Counted from the stretch's first letter, positions 36,050 to 48,500 are shown. The stretch is DNA of 64,000 nt from Bathymodiolus brooksi (GCA_963680875.1 OY804590.1:19530640-19594639), one strand, 5' to 3'. Notes: generated by a model not told the origin, from the sequence alone. Program-made: numbers and translations.

Positions 36050-36255
36050 TTTCCGCATAATAAGATGTTCGGTTCGTCTTTACCTCCAGTTATTTGTTGA
36101 GGGCTCATGTCTTGTTTACGATGTTTGCGCATAGTGGTGTCCAGCACATATTGTGTTGTGTTTTTCTTCGTCTTGTGCGCCCTATCTTGCCAGTTTCTCT
36201 GGATTGTCCATTTTGATTGCTCCTTCTGTGTTCTCTAACGTTTATTCAATATTAA
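36050..36255 (+). repeat. Family E dispersed repeat
   Basis: 'gatgttcggttcgtctttac', 'gcgcatagtggtgtccagca', 'ttgccagtttctctggattg' and 'tctctaacgtttatt'. Confidence 0.8.
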
Positions 36256-36394
36256 TAAAAGTTCGCAGTGAATCACACTAACATGCACAACAAACGCATC
36301 GCTTACGCTGTAACCTAAATATCTAATTTAAATACATGGCGTTGAAATGCAGAAACACAAAACCAGCATCAAAATAAATATACCTTTGCAGGAG

Positions 36395-36695
36395 GTATCC
36401 GTCTTTGTGGCGTTTTGTGTTGTACTATAACGTTCCGAGTTCCGTGTTGTGATGTCCGTTAAGATTTCCACATGAAAACGATGTTCGGTTCGTCTTTACC
36501 TCCAGCTTTTTTGTATGAGAGCGCATGTCTTCTTTACGTTAGTTGTGTTTGTTTGCGTAAAGTGGTATCCAACACATATTGTGTTGTGTTTTTATGTTGT
36601 TTTTTACGTCTTGTGTACCCTATGCTGCCAATTTCTCTGGATTCTCCTTTTAATTTGATTTGCCCCTTCGGTATTCTCTTACGCTTAATTTAAAC
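36395..36695 (+). repeat. Family E dispersed repeat, longer copy
   Basis: Adds an upstream part ('tttgtggcgttttgtgttgt', 'ttccgtgttgtgatgtccgt') to the landmarks at 36.05 kb. The two copies lie in tandem orientation about 380 bp apart. Confidence 0.8.
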
Positions 36696-36792
36696 GTCTG
36701 TACATTTTCAGATGGTATCTGGTTTAATTTCGTAGAAAATAAATTATTGACATGAACCATTTATAGATACATTGTCAACGAAACCTGTTAAC

Positions 36793-37060
36793 GGAACGAC
36801 CATTTAACTTGAAGGGGGGGGGGGGGGGGGGGGGGGGGGTTATGGTTTTTTTTCTAAAAAAAAGTATTCTGATTCCCAATGTCCTGAAAAAAATATTCTG
36901 ATTTTGGTGGAGGAAAAAAAAATAATCTGATTCAGGGATTTTTTCATTCTGGAAATCTGGAGAAAAAAAATAAATATTCTAACTCTCGTGTAGTCCGAAA
37001 AAAAAATTCTGAACGAAACAAAAAAACCATTACCCCCCCTGCAAGTTAAATGGTCAGTCC
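36793..37060. mobile_element. Poly-G-bordered MITE with terminal inverted repeats
   Basis: About 27-bp terminal inverted repeats: left 'ggaacgaccatttaacttga' plus G-run, and right the complement of 'ggactgaccatttaacttgc' plus G-run. The left G-run is about 26 long (36814-36839). The interior is a series of A- and T-runs around 'attctgatt' repeats. The 90-codon minus-strand frame here is low-complexity (repeated IFF motifs) and not a gene. I recall closely similar elements in mussel genomes. Confidence 0.75.
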
Positions 37061-37380
37061 CTAAATTCATATCTCTATGGTAGCAAAAATATTTAGAAGT
37101 ATACTTTGACATCTAAATGTAACATTTATTAACATCACCGATGACTAGTGTAAAAATAATAAACATTTATATGACAAAAATAATAAAAAATAAATTGGTT
37201 GATATGTACTTTTCGTTACAAGCACAAATGTCGAAAACCTGAAAATCTAACACATTCGACAGAAATAATACACACAGCACACAATATAATGTCAAATAAG
37301 TCAACACTGAGCCTTAAAACTAGAATACTATATCTGAATTGACAATCAACTTTCGTCTCCATTCTGAGAGGAGTATGAAG
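37061..37380. other. AT-rich stretch without recognisable feature
   Basis: No gene or repeat that I can support. Confidence 0.5.
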
Positions 37381-37384
37381 ATAC

Positions 37385-37475
37385 CAAAAATGTTCCCAAT
37401 GGTGCCAATGTCTCTGGATTTCCCTTCGTGATTGCACCTTCGGTTTTCTCGGACGTTTATTATATAAATATACAT
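37385..37475 (+). repeat. Family E distal fragment
   Basis: 'gttcccaatggtgccaatgt', 'ctctggatttccc' and 'ccttcggttttctcggacgt'. Confidence 0.65.
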
Positions 37476-37575
37476 CAAGATTACACAATAATTACAAAAT
37501 TTTCAAATACAACGCCACAAACCTTATTCATTTATTTATATTGGCATCAACTGGAATCACCACGTTAAAAGAAGA

Positions 37576-37760
37576 ATTTAAAGATACCAAAGGGGCAATC
37601 AGAATCCGTATATCGAAGAACAGACAACACAATGACCAAAAGAAAAGTACAAAAGGACAAACAACGATCTACAAAACATACATATAAAACTAAAGATCGA
37701 GTAACACGAACTCCACTAAAAACCGGGGGTGAACTCAGGTGCTCTGTAGGTTAAAAGTGG
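37576..37760 (-). repeat. Family A dispersed repeat, nearly full length
   Basis: The minus-strand copy runs from 'aagataccaaaggggcaatc' at its distal end through 'aaacaacgatctacaaaac' and 'gagtaacacgaactccact' to 'gaactcaggtgctc'. Confidence 0.85.
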
Positions 37761-37794
37761 AGTAAAGGAATCGCCACAGTGATGTAATACTTTA

Positions 37795-38010
37795 TGTGCT
37801 CATCATGATGATATAATGGTTCATGTCCCAGTGGGGTAAATCGCGGATTTGATCACCGATCAGATCAAATCAAAGACTATAAAATTTATATTTCCTTGCT
37901 CTCAATTAATCATAATAACTCAGCATTCAGGAGTAAGAGCAAACATACGCTTTTTGTCACGGTGGAGTCTACTTGTGGCTAACGCTATAAAGGTCCACCT
38001 CATCGTGTTC
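37795..38010 (+). mobile_element. Degenerate family S SINE
   Basis: The head-like part 'gatgatataatggttcatgt' and a decayed B-box near 37855 are followed by a body ('gactataaaattta', 'cattcaggagtaagagc', 'acggtggagtctactt') that aligns with the 3.6-3.9 kb SINE. Confidence 0.5.
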
Positions 38011-38104
38011 GTCTAGAACAAAACAGACACCATTCTCATCATAACGTAACTGGTAATAGACATCATATATCGCTACTTTTACTGAAGTTTCTGTACGAAG
38101 CCAT

Positions 38105-38380
38105 AAAGTCATGCACAGAGGAAACTGTCAAATCCGACACACCAAGGGACTAGGGAAATGTGTCGGATTATACAGGATGTCGGAATACTCAGGTTTTATT
38201 TTAGTTAACAGAAATACTTTGGGACCATCAATTTTTATCGGATTATACAGGATGTCGGAAAGCTCAGGTGTCAGATTGCACAAGTTCCACTGTATATGTA
38301 TGTTATGGGTATCAACTTGCCTCTTTACTTTTACTTTTTGTATTTTGCTACTGTTCTGTGGTGTGGTATTTGCTTTCTTC
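38105..38380 (+). repeat. Repeat with duplicated 'gtcggattatacagg' core
   Basis: 'tcggattatacaggatgtcg' occurs at about 38162 and 38238. From about 38280 the sequence resembles a diverged family B ('atgtatgttatgggtatc', 'ctgttctgtggtgtggta'), which leads into the 24-bp array. Confidence 0.6.
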
Positions 38381-39195
38381 ATTTTATCTCTCATTCATTT
38401 CTTCATGTTATCTCTCATTCATTTCTTCATGTTATCTCTCATTCATTTCTTCATGTTATCTCTCATTCATTTCTTCATGTTATCTCTCATTCATTTCTTC
38501 ATGTTATCTCTCATTCATTTCTTCATGTTATCTCTCATTCATTTCTTCATGTTATCTCTCATTCATTTCTTCATGTTTTCTCTCATTCATTTCTTCATGT
38601 TATCTCTCATTCATTTCTTCATGTTATCTCTCATTCATTTCTTCATGTTATCTCTCATTCATTTCTTCATGTTATCTCTCATTCATTTCTTCATGTTATC
38701 TCTCATTCATTTCTTCATGTTATCTCTCATTCATTTCTTCATGTTATCTCTCATTCATTTCTTCATGTTATCTCTCATTCATTTCTTCATGTTATCTCTC
38801 ATTCATTTCTTCATGTTATCTCTCATTCATTTCTTCATGTTATCTCTCATTCATTTCTTCATGTTATCTCTCATTCATTTCTTCATGTTATCTCTCATTC
38901 ATTTCTTCATTTTATCTCTCATTCATTTCTTCATTTTATCTCTCATTCATTTCTTCATGTTATCTCTCATTCATTTCTTCATGTTACTCTCATTCATTTC
39001 TTCATGTTATCTCTCATTCATTTCTTCATGTTATCTCTCATTCATTTCTTCATGTTATCTCTCATTCATTTCTTCATGTTATCTCTCATTCATTTCTTCA
39101 TGCTATCTCTCATTCATTTCTTCATGTCATCTCTCATTCATTTCTTCATTTTATCTCTCATTCATTTCTTCATGTTATCTCTCATTCATTCCTAG
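38381..39195 (+). repeat. 24-bp tandem array
   Basis: About 34 units of 'ttatctctcattcatttctt' plus 'catg', nearly identical. One unit near 38990 lacks a base and shifts the frame. Because 24 is a multiple of three and no register contains a stop, all three forward frames are open for about 300-380 codons. The eight-residue periodic hydrophobic peptides are not recognised as protein. Confidence 0.96.
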
Positions 39196-39199
39196 AAGT

Positions 39200-39590
39200 A
39201 AATTAATACCAATAACAATTGATATTTACTCTCAAAAACACATTATTCTTCCTTAATAAGAAATCAGTATAATGTTCTTTTTGTCTTCGATTTCTCAATG
39301 TAGAGACAAGAGTATGAAGTCTAAATGGGCTATCTATTATTGTACTAATTCTATTAAACATGAAAACTGAGCTACAAATTAACATGGACATGTCGTCACT
39401 TCATTGATTTAGATTTCTACGCCACATTCTTACATGTCATCAATCCAACAGAGAAATAGATTTAATATTAGCCTTAATGACTTGACAGGTATATCGTACA
39501 ATGCTATAACAACAAGCAATAACCACAAAACCGCTGGAACGTGGCTGTAAAAAGAATATGTTCCTACGAATAATGGTCTTTAGCTACCTA
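39200..39590. other. Unassigned stretch
   Basis: No gene or repeat copy recognised. Confidence 0.5.
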
Positions 39591-39594
39591 CGAG

Positions 39595-39678
39595 CATTCA
39601 CTGACTCTGTTGTTGTACTGTCCATGTTTATGTTGTCATTCACTGACTCTGTTATTGTACTGTCCATGTTTATGTTGG
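39595..39678 (+). repeat. 42-bp direct duplication
   Basis: 'cattcactgactctgttgtt' and 'cattcactgactctgttatt' begin two adjacent 42-bp copies. Confidence 0.9.
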
Positions 39679-40276
39679 CATTAATTTTGTGATAGTCTGT
39701 GGTATTTTTTAAAGGTAGCGAATCCGTTTTGTTTATTAATTATTAAGGGTGGGTTTAAAATCCCATTATCCGATTTCACTCTACCACATTTTGGTGCATG
39801 TCCGCAGACATAATCGGAATGAAAAAATAAGTTTTTATGTATATATAATAAATAACATATTGTATTGTATATTTTGACAACGATGAAATAGTCAAGAGTC
39901 CCTGTCCTCCGTTGTAAAGCAACCTAGATATCCAGTTGTTTGAGTATTGATGGGTTTTGCATGAGGATAATATCGTCAGAATCCAAGGTATCATTAAATT
40001 GGTTTTTTTTCTACTAGTTGAGCAGGAATCGCCTACCCTTCCGGAGTACCTGAGCTCACCCCTGTTTTGTTAATTTTCGCCACTCGTCAATCAGTACTTT
40101 GTGGCGACCAATTCTTAATTTCGTTATTAAAATTGATCATTTCAAAATCAAAACAATTTAAATAATGTCCTTGCATGTTGATCTTTTTAATATTTCTGTA
40201 TTAAAATTTATTTATATTGTGCATTGGTATTATTTTACGAGAAATATTTCATGCAATACTATTAAGTTCACATAGT
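39679..40276. other. Mostly unassigned, with a family A start
   Basis: 40022-40075 carries 'acccttccggagtacctgag' and 'ctcacccctgttttg', the proximal end of family A. The remainder is AT-rich and unassigned. Confidence 0.5.
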
Positions 40277-40425
40277 TCAAACGTTTAGATGAAGCAGATG
40301 TTCACACATCACTGTATCAAACGTTTAGATGAAGCAGATGTTCACACATTACTGTATCAAACGTTTAGATGAAGCAGATGTTCACACATCACTGTGTCAA
40401 ACGTTTAGATGAAGCAGATGTTCAT
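40277..40425 (+). repeat. 40-bp tandem repeat, about 3.7 copies
   Basis: 'tcaaacgtttagatgaagca' starts at 40277, 40317, 40357 and 40397. Confidence 0.95.
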
Positions 40426-40639
40426 TAAAATTGATAGTTCTATTCAGATCCATTTGTTAATATCTGTTTTTAAGAAATTAAATGACTCGTAAATTATTCG
40501 TGGTAAAATCTATACTGGTAACGCCACATCTTATCTCGCTTATGATTTCTTAAAAACATACCAGAAAAAACAAGCTTGAATATTGGAATAGTATGAATGA
40601 TATACTGAGTTGGTGATTGTCGTTTACTCCTTACCCTTC

Positions 40640-40795
40640 GCGAGCACCTGCTTATCATTTACGATTTTTGTGTTTTGTTTTGTTTGTTTTTGTCTGCATT
40701 CTGTGTTTTGAGCCCAATGTTGCCCTTGTCTCTGAATAGACTATTCTAGATTGCCCCTCCGGTTTAATCTAACGTTTATTTAACGCCAATTGAGC
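40640..40795 (+). repeat. Family E dispersed repeat
   Basis: 'tttgttttgtttgtttttgt', 'gagcccaatgttgcccttgt', 'ctagattgcccctccggttt' and 'tctaacgtttatttaacgcc'. Confidence 0.65.
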
Positions 40796-40929
40796 AATAC
40801 CTTTTACCAAGCTACCTTTTTGTGGATAACATGTGTTGTGCTACTCGCTGAGCTGATATTATAATAGCGCCATAAGACTGAAATAACTCGATCACATATT
40901 TTGACCTGGAGCCAACAAGTACTTACTAT

Positions 40930-41062
40930 CACTATGCATGGCGGAGGAGGAACAAATACAAATTGCAAAGTGAGTGCGTTGATCTGACCACAACTACATC
41001 GAACGCATGACTTTCCACGCTCGATGCGATCAGGCCAACGATTCCACTAACGAGGCATTTCA
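40930..41062 (-). mobile_element. Degenerate family S SINE
   Basis: On the minus strand the decayed A region ('tcgttggcctgatcgcatcg') and the following body match the 3.9 kb head. The B-box is mutated. Confidence 0.5.
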
Positions 41063-41765
41063 AAGATAAAACAGACTTTCTCTCCATTTATCTATAAGTT
41101 AAGTCAACTTGTTTGCTGTATCACATTATTTACATTTATGTTTTTGAACATTTTCGCCAATCAACGCAACTGACCGCCATAGCTGAAATTTAGACATTTT
41201 GCCCATTTCCTTTTTTATTTCAAAATTATACGTGTGTATTCCTTTTGTATACCAGTTATTCACAAGTTGTTAAGACATTAAAAATTAAACTATAATGGGA
41301 AAGATATATGATGTTTCCGTTGATCTATACACGAAAGGATGGGCCGTTAGTCCGCTTTTAACTCCCGTAAAACATATATCAAAGTCGGAAATGTGCAAAT
41401 TATCAATTGTTAAAAATATCGTTCAACAGACATAACCTTAAACCGACATCAATGATTCGTTCTGTTTATCAATACATTGTGTAAACCTCACAAGCATTCT
41501 AAAAGAATGGATATTCAATTTTTATTTCAATTAATACACCTTATTGATACACAAATATCTGTCAGATGTTAATTTGTATCTTTTAATTCATATAATACAG
41601 AAAATAGTACGTGGCATATGTGGCCATGCTATTTGACCCGTTAGATCAATACGTCTGACGTACGATGTAGGTGTCCTCGTCGATTCTTATTTCAGTGAAG
41701 CAAATGAATAAGGAGGTTTTCAAAAGTTTATTTACGACAAGATAAAAATAGCATGCAATATCAAA
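41063..41765. other. AT-rich stretch without recognisable feature
   Basis: A faint family D resemblance near 41150 ('cgccaatcaacgcaactgac') but nothing firm. Confidence 0.4.
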
Positions 41766-41767
41766 CC

Positions 41768-43430
41768 ATTGACCGGCCTTAGTAAATATATGACATTTAG
41801 TTACAACTCATTACAACATAGCTTTAATTGTATACCCTAGTAAAAATAGCACATTTATTTACAACTCGTTATAACAAAGCTTTAATTTCAAACCCTAGTA
41901 AAATAGCACATTTAGTTACAACTCGTTACAACATAGCTTTAATCTCAAACCCTAGTAAAAATAGCACATTTATTTACAACTCGTTACAACATAGGTTTAA
42001 TTGTATACCCTAGTAAAAATAGCACATTTATTTACAACTCGTTACAACATAGCTTTAATTTTATGCCCTAGTAAAAATAGCACATTTATTTACAACTCGT
42101 TATAACATAGCTTTAATTTCAAACCCTAGTAAAATAGCACATTTAGTTACAACTCGTTACATCATAGCTTTAATTGTATGCCCTAGTAAAAATAGCACAT
42201 TTATTTACAACTCGTTATAACAAAGCTTTAATTTCAAACCCTAGTAAAATAGCACATTTAGTTACAACTCGTTATAACATAGCTTTAATTTCAAACCCTA
42301 GTAAAATAGCACATTTAGTTACAACTCGTTATAACATAGCTTTAATCTCAAACCCTAGTAAAAATAGCACATTTATTTACAACTCGTTATAACATAGGTT
42401 TAATTTTATGCCCTAGTAAAAATAGCACATTTATTTACAACTCGTTATAACAAAGCTTTAATTTCAAACCCTAGTAAAATAGCACATTTAGTTACAACTC
42501 GTTATAACAAAGCTTTAATTTCAAACCCTAGTAAAATAGCACATTTAGTTACAACTCGTTATAACATAGCTTTAATTTCAAACCCTAGTAAAATAGCACA
42601 TTTAGTTACAACTCGTTATAACATAGCTTTAATCTCAAACCCTAGTAAAAATAGCACATTTATTTACAACTCGTTATAACATAGCTTTAATTACAACTCT
42701 CTACAACATAGCTTCAAATTCAAACCCTTGTAAAAATAACACACTAAATTACAACTCGTTACAGAATTAGCTTCAATTTCAAACCCTTGTAAAATAGTAC
42801 ACTTAATTACAACTTGCTACAACATATCTTCAATCTCACACTTTTCCAAACATAATACACTTAATTACAACTCTTTACAGAATTAGCTTCAATTTCAAAC
42901 TTTTGTCAAATAGCACACTAAATTACAACTCGTTGCAAAATAGCTTCAATTTCATACCCTTGTAAAATAGCACATTTAATTACAACTCGTTACAGAATTA
43001 GCTTCAAATTCATACCCTTGTAAAATAGTACACTTAATTACAACTCGCTCCAACATAGCTTCAATTTCAAAACCTTGAAAAAATAGATCATTTAATTACA
43101 ACTCGTTACAGAATTAGCTTCAATTTCAAACCCTTGTAAAATAGTACACTTAATTACAACTCGTTACAACATAGCTTCAATTTCACACTTTTCTAAAAAT
43201 AGTACACTTAATTACAACTCGTTACAGAATTAGCTTCAATTTCAAACTTTTGTCAAATAGCACATTTATTTATAACTCGTTGCAAAATATCTTCAATTTC
43301 AAACCCTTGTAAAAATAGTACACTTAATTACAACTCGCTACAACATATCTTCAATTTCATACCCTTGTAAAATAGCATACTAAATTACAACTCATTGCAA
43401 GATAACTCCAATTTCATACCTGTATGAAAA
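41768..43430 (+). repeat. 57-58-bp tandem array in two zones
   Basis: About 29 units. 41768-42700 is homogeneous ('ccctagtaaaatagcacatt', 'acaactcgttataacatagc'). 42700-43430 is diverged ('cttgtaaaatagtacactt', 'gttacagaattagcttcaat'), with indels. Subtypes are interspersed, e.g. 'tatttacaact/tagttacaact'. Short open frames in the homogeneous zone are by-products. Confidence 0.93.
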
Positions 43431-43975
43431 AAACAACACTTGGGTTAAAATATAATATATAACACGAAAGAAATATAATTTTTAAAATGATTTTCTGAAA
43501 GAAAGAATCACATCCTTGAATAGCAGTAAGACCAATAGTAAAACCTGTTATTCCGATATATTAAGTTATCAAATAAATTGTATTACAAAATTATTTGTTC
43601 ATTAAAACTATCCCATTGACATTTGCTCGTATCAAGATTAACTATAAACTATCTTTATCAGGACCCTAGAGAAGGGCTGTATATACCATTCATATAAGAT
43701 CAGAAATAACCCCGTGTCACCATCATCATGTTATAATAACAAAACAAAATATCGTGCAGACATGATCGGAATATGTCAGTGAGACTTCAAACATGATTTT
43801 ATCCCTTTTTATTTTCTACATTTATTACGAAATTAGATTTGAGCCCCCGTGTGCATAAACAAATGTCAATGAAACGTAAAATGTTTACAATATGTGAAAG
43901 TATTGTGTCTATGTATGATGGGGTAAATATGCAATGAAACTATTTAATAACAGTGCGTGGGGGTTGCTATTTGTT
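43431..43975. other. AT-rich stretch without recognisable feature
   Basis: No gene or repeat copy recognised. Confidence 0.5.
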
Positions 43976-43979
43976 TGCG

Positions 43980-44175
43980 AAGCGAGTAATGTTCCACTTA
44001 TATTATGGAGAGAACAAGTATTTTTTATGATAAGATGATATTGATCACCGTCTTTTACTAGACCACCACTCGGACTGGAGTTTTATTTTTTAGTGTAGCT
44101 CAACAAGACATGCCACTGTAAGGGAGGGGGCATATTATCCCGACTCCCAAGTCAATCCATATTTGCTCTTACACC
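43980..44175 (-). mobile_element. Family S SINE body without a clear head
   Basis: 'tatggagagaacaagta', 'ttttactagaccacc' and 'caacaagacatgccactg' align in order with the 3.6-3.8 kb SINE body. Confidence 0.55.
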
Positions 44176-44186
44176 GTAATAATATA

Positions 44187-44327
44187 CAATTATTGACTTT
44201 GGAATAGGTTGCTATCTGGATTTATCAACCTGAAAAAATGTAATATTCACCGTGCAGCAGTCGAGGTGAATATACGTTTTCAAAGGTTGATAAACCAGAT
44301 AGCAACCTATTCCAAAGTCAATAATTG
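44187..44327. mobile_element. 141-bp palindromic (hairpin) element
   Basis: The left arm 'caattattgactttggaata' is answered by 'tattccaaagtcaataattg' at the right. Arms of about 45 bp differ by one indel. An inner pair 'atattcacc'/'ggtgaatat' extends the stem to a loop of about 14 nt around 'gtgcagcagtcgag'. No open frame. Confidence 0.85.
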
Positions 44328-44574
44328 TTTTATTTCATGACAATGTTTTATTGTTATCTACCAACACTGACTCCATCGTCATTTTGAGCAGTTGTTTATG
44401 ATTCAGTTGAAAAACAAATGTTAAACGCAATCTCATTGGTTATTGAACAACCAAAGAACGAATTTGATAGGATAACAAAAATCTGGTTTTCCCAATCTAT
44501 TGTTATACCTTGCGAGGGTGATATCACTTTCCGGACACCTGTCAGGGTCTATTTTTACTTTATAGTATTTGGAT

Positions 44575-44880
44575 TGACTGGATCATAGTTTGAGTCAACG
44601 ATCTACCACAAACATCATAATTTGATTCTGTCATATTTGAGGGGTTAAGGGTTAGGTTTATGGTGTTTAACGCCACTTTCAACAATATATTAGTTATATC
44701 GTTTGTCAACGACCTACATGTACAACAACCGACATAATTTGATTCTGTCATATCTTAGGGGCTAAGGGTTAGGTTTATGATGTCTAACGCCACTTTCAAC
44801 AATATTTTAATTATATCGTTTGTCAACGACCTACAAGAACCAACATAATTTGATTGTGTCATATTTGAGATCTTAATCCT
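44575..44880 (+). repeat. 117-bp tandem repeat containing family D sequence
   Basis: 'tgattctgtcatatttgagg' at 44623, its variants at 44740 and (weaker) 44851. Each full unit contains 'ttaacgccactttcaacaat' and 'tcgtttgtcaacgacctaca'. About 2.5 units. Confidence 0.85.
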
Positions 44881-45169
44881 GTTTTGAAGATAGTATGAAA
44901 AGAAAGATTAAGCAGTGATGGTTAATAATTCCACAAATATCAACAAAACGAACAATCGCCTCTGACCTCAAATCATTGAACACACAAACAAATAAGAACA
45001 TGACATATGACGCTGGATATCATTTCGGTTCTTTACAAGGATCAGTTGCCATTTCGAAAACCATATGTCTTTCCATTATGCCACTGGAATAAGCCAAGAT
45101 ATTTCACTGTAATAGAACTGATAGCATATGGTTGGTTTAATTGTTACACTATAACAATCGGGTATTAAT

Positions 45170-45535
45170 TTTACATTTAGACATCTATGCCTTTATTACT
45201 ATCACTGCATCAACACCTCTGCTTGTGGATTATTAGTCCACGATGGTATCATCCACCCAGTAGTCATTGCTTCGGCTCTGGCATGTTTTTTTTAAATATG
45301 TATTTAAGTTTCAAATTTACAGTTGTTAAATAATATAATGTATTAAATCAAGGGTCAATCTCCCTCATGCTCAAATACCCGTAACCGATTTTGGATATTA
45401 TATTTAGCCCATTTTGGTTTCCTTGCTTCCAAAGTCTTTTGATATTATTTGACTTGCAATCGCTGTGAAGGTAACTGATGACGGTTACTCTAGAAGCGTG
45501 TCGTGCACAATAAATTAGATATCTACCCTTTTACT
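45170..45535 (+). mobile_element. Family C unit leading into the 102-bp array
   Basis: The body from 'acatctatgcctttattact' through 'gatggtatcatccacccagt', 'caatctccctcatgctc' and 'ccgattttggatatt' to CTGATGA at about 45474. The same end segment is then reiterated as the 102-bp array, so the array grew from the 3' side of a resident family C copy. Confidence 0.75.
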
Positions 45536-48500
45536 ACAAAGAACATGATCACCCAATCCAGTGACTGTGAAGGTAACTGATGACGGTTACTCTAGAAACG
45601 TGTCGTGCATAATAAATTAGATATCTACCCTTTTACTACAAAGAACATGATCACCCAATCCAGTGACTGTGAACGTAACTGATGACGGTTACTCTAGAAG
45701 CGTGTCGTGCACAATAAATTAGATATCTACCCTTTTACTACAAAGAACATGATAACCCAATCCAGTGACTGTGAACGTAACTGATGACGGTTACTCTAGA
45801 CACGTGTCGTGCACAATAAATTAGATATCTACCCTTTTACTACAAAGAACATGATCACCCAATCCAGTGACTGTGAACGTAACTGGTGACGGTTACTCTA
45901 GAAACGTGTCGTGCACAATAAATTAGATATCTACCCTTTTACTACAAAGAACATGATCACCCAATCCAGTGACTGTGAAGGTAACTGATGACGGTTACTC
46001 TAGAAACGTGTCGTGCACAATAAATTAGATATCTACCCTTTTACTACAAAGAACATGATCACCCAATCCAGTGACTGTGAACGTAACTGCTGACGGTTAC
46101 TCTAGAAACGTGTCGTGCACAATAAATTAGATATCTACCCTTTTACTACAAAGAACATGATCACCCAATCCAGTGACTGTGAACGTAACTGATGACGGTT
46201 ACTCTAGAAACGTGTCGTGCACAATAAATTAGATATCTACCCTTTTACTACAAAGAACGTGATCACCCAATCCAGTGACTGTGAAGGTAACTGATGACGG
46301 TTACTCTAGAAACGTGTCGTGCACAATAAATTAGATATCTACCCTTTTACTACAAAGAACATTATCACCCAATCCAGTGACTGAACGTAACTGATGACGG
46401 TTACTCTAGAAAAGTGTCGTGCACAATAAATTAGATATCTACCCTTTTACTACAAAGAACATGATCACCCAATCCAGTGACTGTGAACGTAACTGATGAC
46501 GGTTACTCTAGAAACGTGTCGTGCACAATACATTAGATATCTACCCTTTTACTACAAAGAACATGATCACCCAATCCAGTGACTGTGAAGGTAACTGATG
46601 ACGGTTACTCTAGAAACGTGTCGTGCACAATAAATTAGATATCTACCCTTTTACTACAAAGAACGTGATCACCCAATCCAGTGACTGAACGTAACTGATG
46701 ACGGTTACTCTAGAAACGTGTCGTGCACAATAAATTAGATATCTACCCTTTTACTACAAAGAACGTGATCACCCAATCCAGTGACTGTGAAGGTAACTGA
46801 TGACGGTTACTCTAGAAACGTGTCGTGCACAATAAATTAGATATCTACCCTTTTACTACAAAGAACATTATCACCCAATCCAGTGACTGAACGTAACTGA
46901 TGACGGTTACTCTAGAAAAGTGTCGTGCACAATAAATTAGATATCTACCCTTTTACTACAAAGAACATGATCACCCAATCCAGTGACTGTGAACGTAACT
47001 GATGACGGTTACTCTAGAAACGTGTCGTGCACAATACATTAGATATCTACCCTTTTACTACAAAGAACATGATCACCCAATCCAGTGACTGTGAAGGTAA
47101 CTGATGACGGTTACTCTAGAAACGTGTCGTGCACAATAAATTAGATATCTACCCTTTTACTACAAAGAACATGATCACCCAATCCAGTGACTGTGAACGT
47201 AACTGATGACGGTTACTCTAGAAACGTGTCGTGCACAATAAATTAGATATCTACCCTTTTACTACAAAGAACATGATCACCCAATCCAGTGACTGAACGT
47301 AACTGATGACGGTTACTCTAGAAACGTGTCGTGCACAATACATTAGATATCTACCCTTTTACTACAAAGAACATGATCACCCAATCCAGTGACTGTGAAG
47401 GTAACTAATGACGTTTACTCTAGAAACGTGTCGTGCACAATAAATTAGATATCTACCCTTTTACTACAAAGAACATGATCACCCAATCCAGTGACTGTGA
47501 ATGTAACTGATGACGGTTACTCTAGAAACGTGTCGTGCACAATAAATTAGATATCTACCCTTTTACTACAAAGAACATGATCACCCAATCCAGTGACTGA
47601 ACGTAACTGATGACGGTTACTCTAGAAACGTGTCGTGCACAATAAATTAGATATCTACCCTTTTACTACAAAGAACATGATCACCCAATCCAGTGACTGT
47701 GAACGTAACTGATGACGTTTACTCTAGAAACGTGTCGTGCACAATAAATTAGATATCTACCCTTTTACTACAAAGAACATGATCACCCAATCCAGTGACT
47801 GTGAAGGTAACTGATGACGGTTACTCTAGAAACGTGTCGTGCACAATAAATTAGATATCTACCCTTTTACTACAAAGAACATGATCACCCAATCCAGTGA
47901 CTGTGAACGTAACTGATGACGGTTACTCTAGAAGCGTGTCGTGCACAATAAATTAGATATCTACCCTTTTACTACAAAGAACATGATCACCCAATCCAGT
48001 GACTGTGAACGTAACTGATGACGGTTACTCTAGAAACGTGTCGTGCACAATAAATTAGATATCTACCCTTTTACTACAAAGAACGTGATCACCCAATCCA
48101 GTGACTGTGAAGGTAACTGATGACGGTTACTCTAGAAACGTGTCGTGCACAATAAATTAGATATCCACCCTTTTACTACAAAGAACATGATCACCCAATC
48201 CAGTGACTGTGAACGTAACTGATGACGGTTACTCTAGAAACGTGTCGTGCACAATACATTAGATATCTACCCTTTTACTACAAAGAACATGATCACCCAA
48301 TCCAGTGACTGTGAAGGTAACTGATGACGGTTACTCTAGAAACGTGTCGTGCACAATAAATTAGATATCTACCCTTTTACTACAAAGAACGTGATCACCC
48401 AATCCAGTGACTGAACGTAACTGATGACGGTTACTCTAGAAACGTGTCGTGCACAATAAATTAGATATCTACCCTTTTACTACAAAGAACGTGATCACCC

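Noticed and set aside
36840..37112. 90-codon minus-strand open frame rich in IFF
   Set aside because: Lies almost wholly inside the poly-G-bordered MITE, and the composition comes from A- and T-runs.
38111..39256. 381-, 312- and 299-codon overlapping open frames
   Set aside because: All three forward frames are open because the 24-bp unit is a multiple of three and lacks stops. Low-complexity peptides, no recognised domain.
44640..44775. Telomere-like 'aagggttaggtt' motif
   Set aside because: Present once per 117-bp unit and not as TTAGGG tandem repeats.
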